The position numbers and the translations under genes were made by a program. DNA of 64,000 nucleotides, taken from assembly GCA_033065855.1 (NCBI GenBank), contig JAVXUO010002106.1, positions 333,712 through 397,711 on the forward strand, written 5' to 3'. The stretch is from Escallonia rubra (lineage: Eukaryota > Streptophyta > Magnoliopsida > Escalloniales > Escalloniaceae). This document shows positions 1-12,335 of the stretch, piece by piece. How positions within the stretch are numbered: position 1 is the stretch's first letter; each line of letters begins with the position of its first letter. The notes under the pieces are model-generated. The model did no database searches. It had not been told where the DNA came from and was given only the letters and a program-made list of their open reading frames with translations.

Positions 1-2
1 CT

Positions 3-113
3 ATGGTGATGACATGGGAAAATGCGTCAATAGAAGATTGTGGCATCTATGCTCTAACGTGGTTCATTAATCAATCTCATCGGAACTTCCTCGGTTCGTC
101 CGCCGGCTCGTAG
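3..113 (+). pseudogene. Ulp1-like cysteine protease C-terminal fragment
   Basis: A 36-residue open frame at the window edge contains EDCGIYALTWF around residue 12. This resembles the catalytic-cysteine block (DCGI/V-x-hydrophobic) of C48/Ulp1 proteases. Such proteases are common passengers of plant MULEs and CACTA elements. Nothing after the stop looks coding, and the upstream histidine and aspartate parts would lie outside the window. It may be the last exon of a transposon-borne protease gene or a relic. The match is short, so a chance match is possible. Confidence 0.4.
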
Positions 114-929
114 ACGGTAGATCTAAGCTAGATCTGCCAGATCTGATCTGGCCGGAGTCGCCGGAGTTAGGTAGGGACTGTCCGGAGTTGGGGTGGGGAC
201 CGCTGGACTGGGGAGGGCCTTCGCCGGCTTCGAGCTTCGGAATCGGGGGAAGGGGCTTCGAGACTTCAAAATCACGTGAGAGCTTGACTTGACGCCACGG
301 CGACCGGCATTACCTTACCGATGAGCCGAGCCGATGACCGGTGGCCGTGGGTGGTGCCGGCGTGCAGCGTGCCGCGGTGACTGAGAGAGCCGAGAGAGGA
401 GGAGAGCCTGGAGAGGTGCCGGCGTGTCGTGGTGACTGAGAGTTGACTGTGAGAGCCGAGAGAGGAGGAGAGAGAGAGAGAGAAACGGAAAGTTGCAAAT
501 GAAAAAAAAACACTATATGTGTATATATATATATATATATATTTTTTCAAAATCTGAAGGGGGGCTATAGCACCCCCTCGTACAAGCGTGGTTCCGCCCC
601 TGTCTCTGGGTGACTTGGTGTCAGAGCCACATTTTTAAAGATCATAATCTATGGAATTTGCCAATTTGGAGCCCCCTTCTGATACTTTTTGGACTTCATG
701 TGAGCAAAATTTAGCAGTTTATTCGCTTGGTAATTAGCTTTCCATACGGGCTCTTATTGAACATTTTAGTGCGAGGAAAGTGTGTGATCCTGGCAGCTCA
801 CCTGATAGTAAGTGTCACTCATATTTCTAGGCCATACCACCTCCGAATATTAATGCCAATGAACAAGTGGTGTGGGTTGGTCATCCTAGTGGTGTGTTCT
901 CTATTCACTTGGGTTTGCAAGCCATAAGA
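114..929. other. Non-coding stretch with simple repeats
   Basis: I see no gene here. There are GA-rich tracts around 400-485 and a (TA)n run near 522-541. At 616-629 lies TGGTGTCAGAGCCA, which resembles a retroelement primer-binding site for initiator tRNA-Met, but I could not recognise an LTR next to it. Confidence 0.4.
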
Positions 930-1295
930 CATCGGCATCCTATGGTGCCTTGGTGGATGTTTGGTGTGGTTTGGTTTCCTAGGATAATTTCCAAATGTGC
1001 ATTCATCTTATGGCTTCTTGTTAAGGGAGGTTAAGGACAAAAGACAAGCTAATATATATTATCGGGTGCTACATAGAATGCAGTGGAGGAGCTTCTCCAA
1101 TTTGTGGTCTCACTTTCTTCGGTATATCATCCAAAACTTCAGAAGGTAGAGCTTCAAAATAAGATCAAGTAAACTAGCTTTTGCTATTATTATGCATGTG
1201 ATTTGGTTTGAACGTAATACTAGAATATTTAACATGGAAAAAAAATTGGCTGCTACCCGGGTTGAAGGAATCTTCCTTCTACCCCTCATATAGCA
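930..1295 (+). mobile_element. LINE 3' fragment (zf-RVT region)
   Basis: Translated pieces read PWWMFGVVWFPRIISKCAF, then FILWLLVKGG, and further on IIMHVIWFERNTRIFN. These resemble the zinc-binding region that follows the reverse transcriptase in plant L1-type LINEs (pattern W-x-R-N-x-R-I-F). The frame holds stops and at least one shift, so it is a dead fragment. The solo LTR at 1308 is inserted just downstream of it. Confidence 0.5.
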
Positions 1296-2040
1296 ACAAT
1301 TAATGGTTGATGCCAAGGAAAGTGGGTTCGTACTTACGTGGAGGTGCCACAAAGGCTGCAGTCCGAGTCAGCTTCCAAGTATGTTGATGTGAGACACAGC
1401 AAGGGTGGAACAAGGGCAGAGACCAAGGACTTCCTAAACAGAACTCGAGGGTGGCAGTGCTGCAAGGGCGATAGCGCGAGATGAATACACGATGACAGTC
1501 ACAGTCCGATGCTTAGGTCCAGAGTCAAGGTACTGTATGTTTCTCTCTCTAGAATTCTAGAGTGAGAAAGTGAAATATGTTCTGAAAATGTCCAACCTCT
1601 ATGTGTTCTTTCCGTCCAAATGAATTCTCAAGACCTCTATTTATAGAGATTGAGATGATGATGTCATTAATCGACACGTGGCGCTCCCCGGGAGTGACAC
1701 GTCACCGGGGGGTCCACGGATGCCGGTGCTCCACGGACTGTCGGATCGCATATTCACCCGGCCTGCTCCTCACGGAGTCGCTCCGTCTGTCAGGAAAGAC
1801 TGGCTCCCACCGCGTTAGTGTGGCCAGAGAACCCCCTTGATCTAGCCTCCAATCCAAGCCCTTGCGGAGTCCCACAGGCCTGGCAGCGGTGGGGAAGACC
1901 CGACGCCCAATTGCCAGGTGAACTAGGCGCGATGCCCACCGAAGACCTGCTCCCGTCTCGGAATGACCCGGGGGTCATAGTCCCTAGGGGTGCCGACACA
2001 AGCCCCCAGTGCCGGAGCACGTAGGCCAGTCACGCAGGCA

Positions 2041-2712
2041 CCCTGACGGAGATAGTGTCCCGGAGGAGTCGCCTATTCCGCAGGCCGAGGTAGCATCCCG
2101 GAGGAGCCGTCTACCTGGCCGGCCAAGGTAGCATCCCGGAGGAGCCGTCTACCTGGCAGAAGGGGAGTCTTCGTGCCGGAGCACTTAGAGCTCCCTGGCA
2201 AAGATAGTGTCCCGGAGGAGTCGACTATCCCCGCAGGTGAGTCCTTGTGCCGGAGCACTCGGAACATGTCAAGGTAGCATCTCGGAGGAGCCGTCTACCC
2301 GACTGGCCGAGGTAGCATCCCGGAGGAGCCGTCTACCTGGCGGAAGGGGAGTTGAAGAGCTCCCTGGCAGAGATAGTGTCCCGGAGGAGTCGCCTATCCC
2401 TGCGGGTGAGTCTTTATGCCGGAGCACTCGGAGCGAATCAAGGTAGCATCCGGGAGGAGCCGTCTACCCGACTGGCCGAGGTAGCATCCCGGAGGAGCCG
2501 TCTAACTGGCAGAAGGGGAGTTGAAGAGCTCCATGGCAGAGATAGTGTCCCGGAGGAGTCGCCTATCCCCGCGGGTGAGTCCTTGTGCCGGAGCACTCGG
2601 AGCGAGTCAAGGTAGCATCCCGGAGGAGCCGTCTACCTGGCAGAAGGGGAGTTGAAGAGCTCCCTGGCAGAGATAGTGTCCCGGAGGAGTCGCCTATCCC
2701 CGCGGATGATGT
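2041..2712. repeat. Compound minisatellite in solo LTR
   Basis: Modules around GTAGCATCCCGGAGGAGCCG and GATAGTGTCCCGGAGGAGTC alternate. The landmark GAAGAGCTCC recurs at about 2354, 2523 and 2654, so the larger unit is about 169 or 131 bp, differing by one 38-bp module. The long open frames here are repeat artefacts. Confidence 0.85.
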
Positions 2713-2769
2713 ACACTCCGGAGAGTGGGTTGAAGCATGTTCCATGACCAAGGCAAGGTGCGCATGGTG

Positions 2770-3135
2770 TGATGAATGAGTGTGGTGCCCGGGGGCATGA
2801 TGACATGATTGTGGCGCATGGGCGCGATGAAGTGAGTAAGGTGCCGGGAGCACGTCTATGTCAATGGCGCGGCGCATGGGCGTGACGGAGTGCGTAAGGT
2901 GCCGGGAGAACGTCTATGTCAATGGCGCGGCGCATGGGCGCGACGGAGTGCGTAAGGTGCCGGGGGCATGTTTGTGTCAATGGTGGCGCATGGGCGCGAC
3001 ATAGTGCGTAAGGTGCCGGGGGCACGTTGGTGTCAATGGTGGCGCATGGGCGCGACATAGTGCGTATAGTGCCGGGGGCACGGTGGTGTGACAGAGAGCC
3101 TGGGGGCACGGCTGTATCAGCGGCGCGGCGCACGG
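2770..3135. repeat. Minisatellite of about 60 bp in solo LTR
   Basis: The unit contains GGCGCATGGGCGCGAC, then GTGCGTAAGGTGCCGGG, then a CACG-type tail. About six imperfect copies run through the LTR's U3 part. Confidence 0.8.
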
Positions 3136-3389
3136 GCGCGGCGAAGTGTTGGAGTGTGACGCCCGAACGTCGGTGACGTGGGTCACGGAGACGACGTCCG
3201 GGCGACAGACGGTGAGCGTCGTGGAGTTGGCGCGCGGGCGACGTCCGGACGACGGGCGACGGGGTCACGGAGTTGACGTCCAGACGACGGGCGACGGGGG
3301 TCGCGGAGATGACGTCCGGACGACGAGGTCGCGGAGTTGTGTCTGGGCGACGGGGGTGAAAGGCCTCTTGAAGAGAAGTGAATGTGCTA

Positions 3390-3625
3390 AGGATGGAGGC
3401 CAAAGGCCAACCCTTGGGGGAAGGCCAAGGCCAACCCATAGGGGGAGGCCAAGGCCAACCCCAAGGGAAGGCCGAGGCCGACCCCAAGGGGGAGGCCGGG
3501 GCCGACCCCAGGGGGAAGGGGAAGGCCGAGGCCGACCCCAAGAGGAAGGCCAAGGGCCGACCCCAAGGAGAAGGCCAAGGCCGAGGCCGACCCCAAGGGG
3601 GAGGCCAAGGCCAACCTCCTTGGGC
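3390..3625. repeat. Short GC-rich minisatellite in solo LTR
   Basis: Copies of GGCCAAGGCCGACCCCAAGG-like units of roughly 24-36 bp are arranged in tandem. The U3 of the LTR at 56687-58385 has a comparable but different array built on GGCCGACCCCCTCAC. Confidence 0.8.
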
Positions 3626-3873
3626 AAATGCCATGGCGCATCGACGGACGACGTGCGAAGTGCGACGGTCGAAGCGTGATGCGGCGTCGCACGATGATGA
3701 GTTTCTTGGTGACGAAGTCATGTGACGAAAGTGAGAAGTGCACGTGACTTGAGCGTGCATGCTTTGACCGGTTGTGAGCGTTGAAAATATCTGTTGCTTG
3801 TGCGGACGTGTCATGGAAAATGGGACCCCAGTGGGCCTTTTGGGTGCGACCAGAATAGGTTGGGAACAATGGT

Positions 3874-6800
3874 TATTAAATGTTTCTAGTGGCTTTTATT
3901 TAGTGACGCTAAAAAAGTGTTGTTAAGAGTTATCGCTAAAAGTTTTAACAGAAAAGTCACAGGAAACATTTAGGAATTATTAATTGTCACTATGTAAGGG
4001 GTTGTAGGAAGATTTCTACAACCATGATAGCAGCCAAAGTTTGTTCTTTAACATGGAGCATAAAATTGAGAAAGGAATTCTAAAATGGATCGACTAATGG
4101 AGTATTATTCAGGTAGCGCTTGAAAAGGTTCTTTATTCAATTCTGAAAACTGAAAAACAATTTGCCGTTTAATAGACAGTTTTAGTATTTTTTTTTACTT
4201 CAATTTTATAAACCAATTTCAAAATTATGCTGTTTTTTAAAACTCCATTTTGGAATTTGCAAATTTCAGTTTTGATTTTTTTTCCTTTAAGATTCACCTT
4301 TCATCTTTTGTTGGAAAGATTTTGTGCCTTTTCTTCCTTTAAATCTTCATCACCAACACCTATCACCCGAGAATACCAAACCACCAATGTTCTTATTAGC
4401 CCTATGGTTGGATTACATAGGCTTACATCTTATTTTTGATGATAACTACACATTGATTATGCTCTAATGTGATCTTTGAGTGGATTCTTAGTAGGTATAT
4501 ATATTTGAGAAGTTGGATAGATAGATTAAAACCAAAGAAGCTTAAAGTTATAGTGGACATGCTATGGAACCTTTATCAAGTCCAATGTCAAAGGGCAACA
4601 AAGAATGCATAGGCTAAGTTACTAGAATTATGATTGATCTTTACTTTTATGTAACTAGTCTTCGTTTGATACCTGGATTGATGATTATGACCTAAAATGA
4701 TCTTAGGACACCTTGTGCATTGCATGTGATTCATAATCTTTCAGACAAGTGTGTTTTTTAAAAATGAGTGAATTTTGAAGTTCACTCAGATTTTTTCAAA
4801 AATGTTTTTGATGCTAATCTTTTCATATTTTGATAAAAAAAAATTCATTAGCTTTCCAACGCAAAAAACGGCGCCTCAATGCGATTTTTGTAGAGAAAGT
4901 TATGCCCAAAATAAGAAAATGAGTTTTGTGAATAGTTGAGAAATTGGCATTAAGGGAATGCAGTGGAACCCATTAGGAATGCAGTGCACTACATTGACCG
5001 TTGGTTAAAAAATAACGGCTAGTTTTGCCCAAAATCATGCCAAATCTTTCAATAACGGCTATTTGACATCCACCCTATAAAATTAATTTGAAGCTTCATC
5101 ATACACTATAAAAACCACATTCTAAGCCTCTATTCATTAGAGAAACATCAATACTCATATATTAATTTTTTCTCTCTTTATCTTCATGATTTTACATCAT
5201 GAAATAGAGCATCTTTGTGAGCAATTCTTTGATCAAGAGTAAGTATTTTTCAAGTCATCAATTTTCTCATCTCTCTATTGTTCTAAAGCTTTATTCAGAC
5301 CCATTTCCTTTCAAAAGGGTTTCTTTGTACACACTTTATCTTTGTAAATGATTGTGATCAAAACTTGGGTTTGTCAAGTCTTGTGTGAGCTTTGTGGATT
5401 CAAGGCTTGTGCTTGGTGTGGGGATATTACCAAGTGTTGTAAGAGTTTTGATCTTGACCCGGAAGAAAATTGTTGCTAGTGGATTCCAGTTCTCTTGCAA
5501 GGGACTTTCATGAAGAGGTGGATGTAGGCTTGAGGGTAGTTCAAGCCGAATCATTTAAGTCTCCTTGTCAATTATCTCTAACTCAATCTCTTTACTTACT
5601 GCTCTATAATTGCTTGAGATTGTGCAGTTAGCATCTTCATTGAAGTATTACTTGGTTTGATTGAGATTCATGATTGTGTTTAGTTTAAATTCTTCATTAA
5701 TTTTTAAAAATCATATTCAACCCCCCCCCCCCCCCCACATCTCTCCCTCCTTCAGGGTTGTTTTATTGGTTTCAATTGTCAATCACCATATCCATTGACC
5801 ATCACCACCACCACCAACAATGACCAACACTCCAACACCAAACTATAAACACTGCCAACCACTACAGCCACTGACCACTGATCTGTCACCACCACTAATC
5901 AACACACCCAAACTTGCCAACACCACCAGCCACCACAGCCACTGATAACCACCATCACGACTGACCAATACTGCCGAACACCAAACCCTTTAACATCGGT
6001 CACCACCATGACCCCACCACTCCTCTAAATCCAAATCACCATCATACCGACCACCATTGTCCCTATAACAAACACTACCAAAAAAAATTCCATCCATCAA
6101 GTAACTCTAATATCTTCGATTTGCGTATGTAAATTTTAAACCAATCAAACCAATGAAGCCGTAATTCACAAGTTAGTGTGTTACTAACATAACAATAGTT
6201 GGATGGTGGCAGAGAAGATGTGTTGGTGGTTGTGGGGGCACTTCTAGTTATTGAACATAAGAGATCAGAAGAAGCTCTCAAGTTTTGAAAAATAAAAGAA
6301 AAAAAAAGAAAAGAGGAAAAAAAGAGACAAAAGTAAAGATCAATTATGTAAAACTGTATCAAACAACCCATCAGAATCGTAAAAACAGAAAACTCAAAAA
6401 GGTTTTCGTTTTGATTTTTTTGAAAATAAAAATTGAAAACTGAATGGATTTCAAACATACCCTTAGAGTCCTAAGCTATGGAGAAAGTCCTATGTAAGCA
6501 CACTAACTAGATGCTTTGCTTGGCTTGAAGAATTTTGGAGTTCGTGCTAAACTCCTAGTGTGATTGTGTAAAGTTCTCTATAATCAGATAGGTTGGACTG
6601 TATGCATTAGATCTTATATTGTTCAGCTTACTTATGAATAAAATGACTGTTTACTAAGCACGCGCCGAGCTAGCGCGCAGACGCTTAGAGATCATTATAA
6701 CTGAACAAGTAAATATTGTATGGTCCGAGACCGTTTATCTCACTTTCTCGAATCGTTGGATCATGAAAGCTGATATGATTGAATGGGGGGGGGGGGGGGG

Positions 6801-7091
6801 GGGGCTAAGGGAAGCAGGGGACCATTGTATAATATATTTTTAACAGTTCTTGGTGGTCAACTCTTGGTTTCGAACCATGCAATAATTCTACTGTTGAACA
6901 CACAAAATCTTTTATTCTATTTGGTGTTGCACAAAGAAAAAGGAATATATATATATTTTTTATAAAGAGGATATATAGTACAACTCATATTAATAATATA
7001 GTGACAACTAAGAGTTGTTAAATATGGTTAGTAGCAGTTGTGCAGACACTTTCAACAATAAATCTTAAAAGCACATTTTTAGCGTCACTAA
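3874..7091. other. AT-rich intergenic stretch, mostly unassigned
   Basis: No gene is recognised. It contains a possible old LTR (4437-5719), a poly-C run at about 5721-5736, a CCAACACC-rich low-complexity stretch at 5790-6060 and a poly-G run at about 6785-6803. A motif TTAGTGACGCTAAAA near 3899 recurs inverted as TTTTTAGCGTCACTAA near 7076. Confidence 0.4.
4437..5719 (+). mobile_element. Possible degraded Copia-type LTR
   Basis: The segment starts TGATGATAACTACAC and ends TCATATTCA, followed by a C-run. It has a promoter-like CACTATAAAAACC at about 5104 and then T-rich sequence. The general look recalls SIRE/Maximus LTRs. I found no matching target duplication and no internal domain, so ends and family are tentative. 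Confidence 0.28.
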
Positions 7092-7419
7092 GAGATTGTT
7101 TGTAACTGATTTTCAAAAGTAAATTTTAATTAAATTGGAACCGGTTCTTAAAATCAGGTTTAATCTATTTTATAAACATAATGACTTGAAAGTTGTTGGA
7201 ATGAAAAGAAAAGAAAGTAGGTTTAATGTGATAAAAAAGACCATACAGTGTATTCAAAGTTAAAGGGGGCATCCAAGAAAACGAGGATTCTATATCAAAT
7301 TAGTTTTGAGCACATTAAAGCAGATTTAATTACTTTACTTTTTTGTCAAACACTTCAAATATGATTTAATATGGATTTAATCAAATTTGATCATTTTAAA
7401 ATTGATCTCAAATACTCTC
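7092..7419. mobile_element. Tourist-like MITE (328 bp)
   Basis: Imperfect terminal inverted repeats (GAGATTGTTTG at left; GAGAGTATTTG when the right end is reversed) are flanked by TAA at 7089-7091 and 7420-7422, as PIF/Harbinger-derived MITEs leave. The interior is AT-rich and non-coding. Confidence 0.45.
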
Positions 7420-7422
7420 TAA

Positions 7423-8220
7423 TCGAATGTTACTAACCATATTTAGAAAACATAAATTGCTGTCAAAGGAGGAAAATTCCTTTTCTAGTCAGAGTTTAAC
7501 TACCAAGTCTGCTTGGTACTGGGACCCGGAAGGAGGGATTCATCTGAGGATTATACGAATTGATTTCAAGAATTAAGAGTCGAACATAGTTACCAACCAA
7601 GTCACACCGCCTAGCGTTTAGGTAGTCAACCTTCAGACCTAACGCCTTGCCAAGTTTTATGTAAGAATTAGCTGTGCATGGTACTATTAGCAATTTAAGA
7701 ATAATGATCTTCTACTGTACAATATTTATTTTGTAACAATTTTAGTGATAAAAAATTATCATTAAAAGTGTTTAGTCACTGTTGTTAAAAATTATAATGA
7801 CAACATTTCATTACTAAAATATATTTAGCAACATTTTTTGTTACCGCAAAAGTACGGTACAACAGCGGATACTAATCCCCGCAATTTAGGAGTGCTATCC
7901 CAATTCATATCATCATCATCATTAGACATAACAGCCATAACAACTTTGAGTCGATTTTTTTGGTATATTTCTCATTCTTTCCGGGACAAAATTTTCGTTG
8001 TGAAGAGACAATCGAGTAGATAAAATACGCCAAGCGGTTCAACCAAGCCAAAAAGTTCCCACACGTATAAGCAGAAGACGTTCGCAAGCTCTCACGTGCA
8101 CTTGTGTTTTTTAGCTCTTTTGGACTCATATCTAGTTGGAGACACCTATTCGATTTGGACCGAGTTCCTCCCTATTCGATTTGGACCGAGTTCATGAAAT
8201 TCAAGCTAAATTCGTATTGG
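7423..8220. other. Unassigned AT-rich sequence
   Basis: No gene or clear element is visible. Short TTAGTGATAA- and TAGCAACA-like motifs at 7740-7840 look like remains of an old transposon end. Confidence 0.35.
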
Positions 8221-9556
8221 TTGGAAAATGTTAGGCCCTATATATTTTCGCACCAAAAAATCAGTTCATGAGGGCTCTAGGTTCTAAAGCTGCTGAATGT
8301 CGCTATCTTTTAGATGCTTCAAGTTGTATATAGACCATGGGTTATGCAATGGTTGATATGGAATGTATCGCGCATTATTGCCACTTTTTACTATCAAATA
8401 AGTAAAAATTATGATAAATGTCAAATATTATTACCAGATAATCAAATATAGTAATTTTACAAAATTGACAATATTATGCAAAATCATGGGTGATATTTTG
8501 CTGAACCCACCAATGTAAAATGATCTTTCCTCATTTGGTAGGAATATTTTGACAAGTGAATAGCAAATTTTGACAATTGATCGAGCGGTAAAACAACCGT
8601 TGAAATCAATAACCAGTCAACTTTTTATTTCTATACTAGCTTACGTTGACTGTGGTATTGAATTGTAGTGCAATTAGTCATATGTTATTCTAGTGCACTG
8701 CATTTAATTTTCTTAGCATAAAAGGTAATCAATTAATGTTGTTATGACTATAATAATAATAGGATATATTACAGTGTATTTAAAAAAGTAAATTGAAAAA
8801 TCATAGCCTAGATAGAATTTAAATAAAAATGTCCAATATCAAAATCATAGCCTAGATGACATCTGACGTAAAGCCAATATTAATTAAACTCGTCTCTTAT
8901 GTATCCATATTGGTAGTTTTTTATATTGTTTTGAGAATGTTAGAGCCCATATATTTACGCAACATAAAATCAGCTCAGGCGGGCTCTAGGTTCTAAAGCC
9001 GATGAAGGTCGCTATCTTTTAGACGACTAAAATTGTATATTGACCACGGGTCAGGCAATGGTTGATTCTTGTGATATGGAATGTATCATACAATGCTACT
9101 ATCTTTTACTACCAAACAAGCGAAAGTTATTATAAAAAAATTTCAAATATTTTTACCAAATAATTAAATTGGGTAATACAAGATTGACAATACTATGCAA
9201 AATCATGGGTGGTTGTGTAAAAAGATCTTTGCTCATTGGGTGGTATATTTTTGCAACTGAATATAAAAAAATTTGATCATTGAGCGGTGATCGAAACAAC
9301 CGTTGAAAGCTGCCTATGGTTTAATTCAATCGAGCCGCAACCTCCATTACTTCTTTCTTTTTCTTTGTCTAGTCAATCAAATGTACTCGTTCTATAAAAC
9401 TATATTATGCAAAACTACGGGTGATTTTGTTGAATCCACCAATGTAAAAAGATCTTTGCTCGTTTTTGGTAGTAATAGTTTGACCATTGAATAGCAAATT
9501 TTGATCATTGAACGGTAAAACAACCATTAAAATCGAAGATCAACTGAATCTTTATT
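8221..9556. repeat. Dispersed repeat of about 0.4 kb, three copies
   Basis: Copies lie at about 8221-8620, 8931-9310 and (partial) 9397-9556, all in direct orientation. Shared landmarks are GGGCTCTAGGTTCTAAAGC, ATGCAAAATCATGGGTG and GGTAAAACAACC. The copies are clearly diverged. They stand just upstream of the VIT1 promoter. I see no coding capacity. Confidence 0.75.
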
Positions 9557-9817
9557 GGTCGAAATAACCTCTCGAACCGGATCTTTTATCCATTCTTCTC
9601 AACTCGGGGGGAGGATCAAAATCCGAGCGAGCCCTAAGATATATTGTAAATCCTGACCAAATTAGGTCCCGGAAATCGAGGCCCCTAAAAATTTTAGAGT
9701 ATTTGTGTCCATATCGTAACCAAAGAATCCTGCCCACTTTGCCTCTACATGTAACAAACAAAACCAAAACCCTTGTAGTTTACGTACGTAGTCTATTCTC
9801 TATTTTGTACACATTGC

Positions 9818-9828
9818 CCTTTATAAGG
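9818..9828 (+). promoter_or_regulatory. Probable VIT1 TATA box
   Basis: CTTTATAAGG lies about 80 bp before the VIT1 start codon, a normal TATA spacing for a short 5' leader. Confidence 0.5.
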
Positions 9829-9904
9829 AGAGAAAGCAAAAGGAAGAAGGCTATACTAGATTCAGGTTATTATAATAACTGGGTACACTTCCATACATAT
9901 AGAA

Positions 9905-12335
9905 ATGGCGGAGGATGGGAGTAGGGAGATAGAGAAGTCCTTGTTGCACAGGCATACTGAGAAGCACTTCACCGCAGGCGAGATTGTTCGTGATATTATC
10001 ATCGGTGTGTCGGACGGTCTCACCGTCCCGTTCGCTCTCGCTGCCGGCCTTTCGGGCGCTAATGCGTCGTCTTCCATCATTCTCACTGCCGGTATTGCCG
10101 AGGTTGCCGCCGGCGCCATCTCCATGGGACTCGGCGGGTACTTACGCTTTCTCCTATATATATAGTGGCGTTTTCCCCTACTTTTTCGGGCTTATTAGCA
10201 TTTCTTTTGTTTGATGCATTCCTAGTCATGTGTCTTCCAATGTTATAATTTTAAGTGCAAGAAAGTGCTTAAAATGTGTTAAATCAAGTGGTAACATAAC
10301 ACTATATCAAAGCTCTCGTTGCGCAATGTGTTGAGCTCGATGAATGAGGTGGTAATTCATCACTTAGATGCTTGAGGTATGACTTTCCTGCTTTTATAAT
10401 GATTTGTACTCTGTTTACTTGAGCAAGAGCAAGTGATAACTTAACAAAATAAAAGAATTTTAATGAGGTGCTTGAGGTATGACTCTCCTGCACTAAAGAG
10501 AAACTCGGAGTTCAAAAAAATAACCGAATTTTTATATTGCTTCGGGATCACTTTTTAAAATTTACCCTTTATAGTGTTTTCCAAGGCAGGAGCAATCCCA
10601 GAGTTGCAATGTTGACTACGAGTTTTGTAACATTATAGCTTGAGGAAAATTGAAGGAATAAGTTATGTAAAAGATACTGGATGAGGAGATACATGAATCT
10701 ATATGCATAAGATGTATCCGCACTCTGATTATGTTGAGATATGCAGGTACCTGGCAGCAAAGAGCGAGGCCGATCACTATATGAGAGAGCTAAAAAGAGA
10801 GGAGGAGGAGATCATCACTGTCCCTGATACTGGTTGGAACACATCTTACTGTCCTACATTTTTGCCCGTAAATGCATTCGCATGCAATCTATGTCACAAG
10901 TACTAATTTGAGCCTAAATCGATTCTGGTGCTATTTACAACAGTCAAGCATTTCATTAGTAGGCCCTCCAAATGGAGTTGTATTTTCCGAAAGAACCCGC
11001 TAAATTTTACATTGTTCCATATGTTCATGAACCACGTAAGAGTGAAAGGCCGGGATTAAATGTCTATAGATTTGTGTATCTTGAGAACTTATAACGTCAT
11101 TTTACTAAAAGTGCCTCGGGGTATATTGCAATTTGGAAGTGGGAATTTGAAGGCTATATAGTGATTGAATGTTATTTTATCACGCTATGTAGTGCAATGT
11201 ACGGGCAATATAGATTGTGAAATGTTTATCCGGGTTTGAAATGCAGAGGCTGCTGAGGTTGCAGAGATACTGGAAGAGTACGGGATAGAGCCGCATGAAT
11301 ATAGGCCCGTGGTGAATGCTCTTCGGAAGAACCCGCAAGCATGGCTTGATTTTATGATGAAGTAAGTTGATTTCACAGTACTGATTTTGTGATGAAGTCA
11401 CTTTCCTCTGCAGTTATACTATGTGGAACCAAGTTGGCTACTTGGCTAATTTTGGGGATATGCTATAATTATATAAGCATCCCTTTTAGGTACTTTCTGC
11501 ACCACTTGGGGTTTTGAAAATGGCAATGCACACCGAAAAAGTGCCTTTGCAGGCATCTTAGAACTGTCCCTCCTTACAGTCCAAAACAAGGGCGTGCTGA
11601 CAAATTCAACAGTCTAGATTTATCAGAAATCTATTTGCTAGGCCTGCTATCATGTCAGCCGGAAGCTTGACTAACCACAAGCTCGTGCTTTGTACCTCTC
11701 ACGGGCTGCAGATACCAGTCCTGGCCCTCGTCTCTCTTTCCAAAAATCACAAGTTTCAAATCCACGAAGAAGTTTTTTATAGGATAATGTACGCTTTTGA
11801 AATTTCTGATTCAGAAATTATAGCTCAAACTCGTGAAAGATCGCAATTCTTAAGTAATGAATTAGAGTAAGACCTGAACATTTGTATAGTATAAACTATG
11901 CTTTTCAGGATCTGTTTTCCGAGCTTTCTCCTCCAAAATGATATGATTCACCGTAAATCCAAGCTATTTAAAGTGCTATTAAACGCTTTACCCGGGTTCC
12001 TTTTTCTGTTTAAGAATGCGCCGCTTTATCCATGCAGGTTTGAGCTTGGACTAGAGAAGCCAGATCCAAGACGAGCGCTACAAAGTGCCTTCACAATCGC
12101 CATTGCCTACATTTTGGGCGGACTAGTGCCCCTTCTTCCTTACATGTTCATCCCCATTGCGAGAAAGGCCGTGGTTGCATCGGTGATCTTAACCTTGTTG
12201 GCACTGCTCGTCTTTGGCTTTGCAAAGGGCTACTTTACCGGGAGTAAGCCGTTTAGAAGCGCTCTGCAAACTGCTCTCATCGGAGCCATAGCATCTGCAG
12301 CTGCTTTTGGCATGGCCAAGGCTGTGCAGGGATAG
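9905..12335 (+). CDS. VIT1: Vacuolar iron transporter (VIT1/CCC1 family)
   Basis: Four exons join in frame: 9905-10137, 10747-10832, 11247-11361 and 12038-12335, all with GT-AG introns. They encode 243 residues, close to the roughly 250 of plant VIT1. The family moves Fe2+ (and Mn2+) from cytosol into the vacuole in exchange for protons. The first membrane pair spans about residues 28-82, with Asp37 in GVSDGLTVPF, Glu66 and Met74 in ISMGLGGY. The cytosolic metal-binding domain follows (about 88-147), with Glu96, Glu99, Glu107, Glu110, Met143, Met144 and Glu147. All of these fall at a constant offset of six from the residues I recall for the Eucalyptus VIT1 structure. Three more membrane segments lie in the last exon. 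The start is the first ATG in the frame, after a TATA box. The gene looks intact. It converges with HSFA8, whose stop is 1.4 kb away. Confidence 0.95.

Larger units (their letters stand above)
1308..3868 (-). mobile_element. Solo LTR, Tat-type Ty3/gypsy element
   Basis: The segment begins TGATGCC and ends GGGAACA on the + strand, giving TG...CA ends. It is flanked by identical 5-bp direct repeats ATGGT at 1303-1307 and 3869-3873. Read on the - strand it starts TGTTCCCAACC, matching TGTTCACAACC at the edge of the LTR at 56687-58385, and blocks of similarity to that LTR recur at 1340-2000. A - strand TATA box lies at about 1636-1648. There is no internal region, so this is the solo LTR left by recombination. 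The stretch to the right of the TATA box (U3) is largely made of minisatellites. It cannot be dated from one LTR, but the intact target duplication suggests it is not very ancient. Confidence 0.88.

Noticed and set aside
616-629. Primer-binding-site-like TGGTGTCAGAGCCA
   Set aside because: No LTR edge, polypurine tract or coding domain could be tied to it, so no retroelement is called.
2861-3814. Long - strand open frame of 317 codons
   Set aside because: It lies within the GC-rich minisatellites of the solo LTR; its Pro/Arg-rich sequence follows the repeat unit and has no domain.
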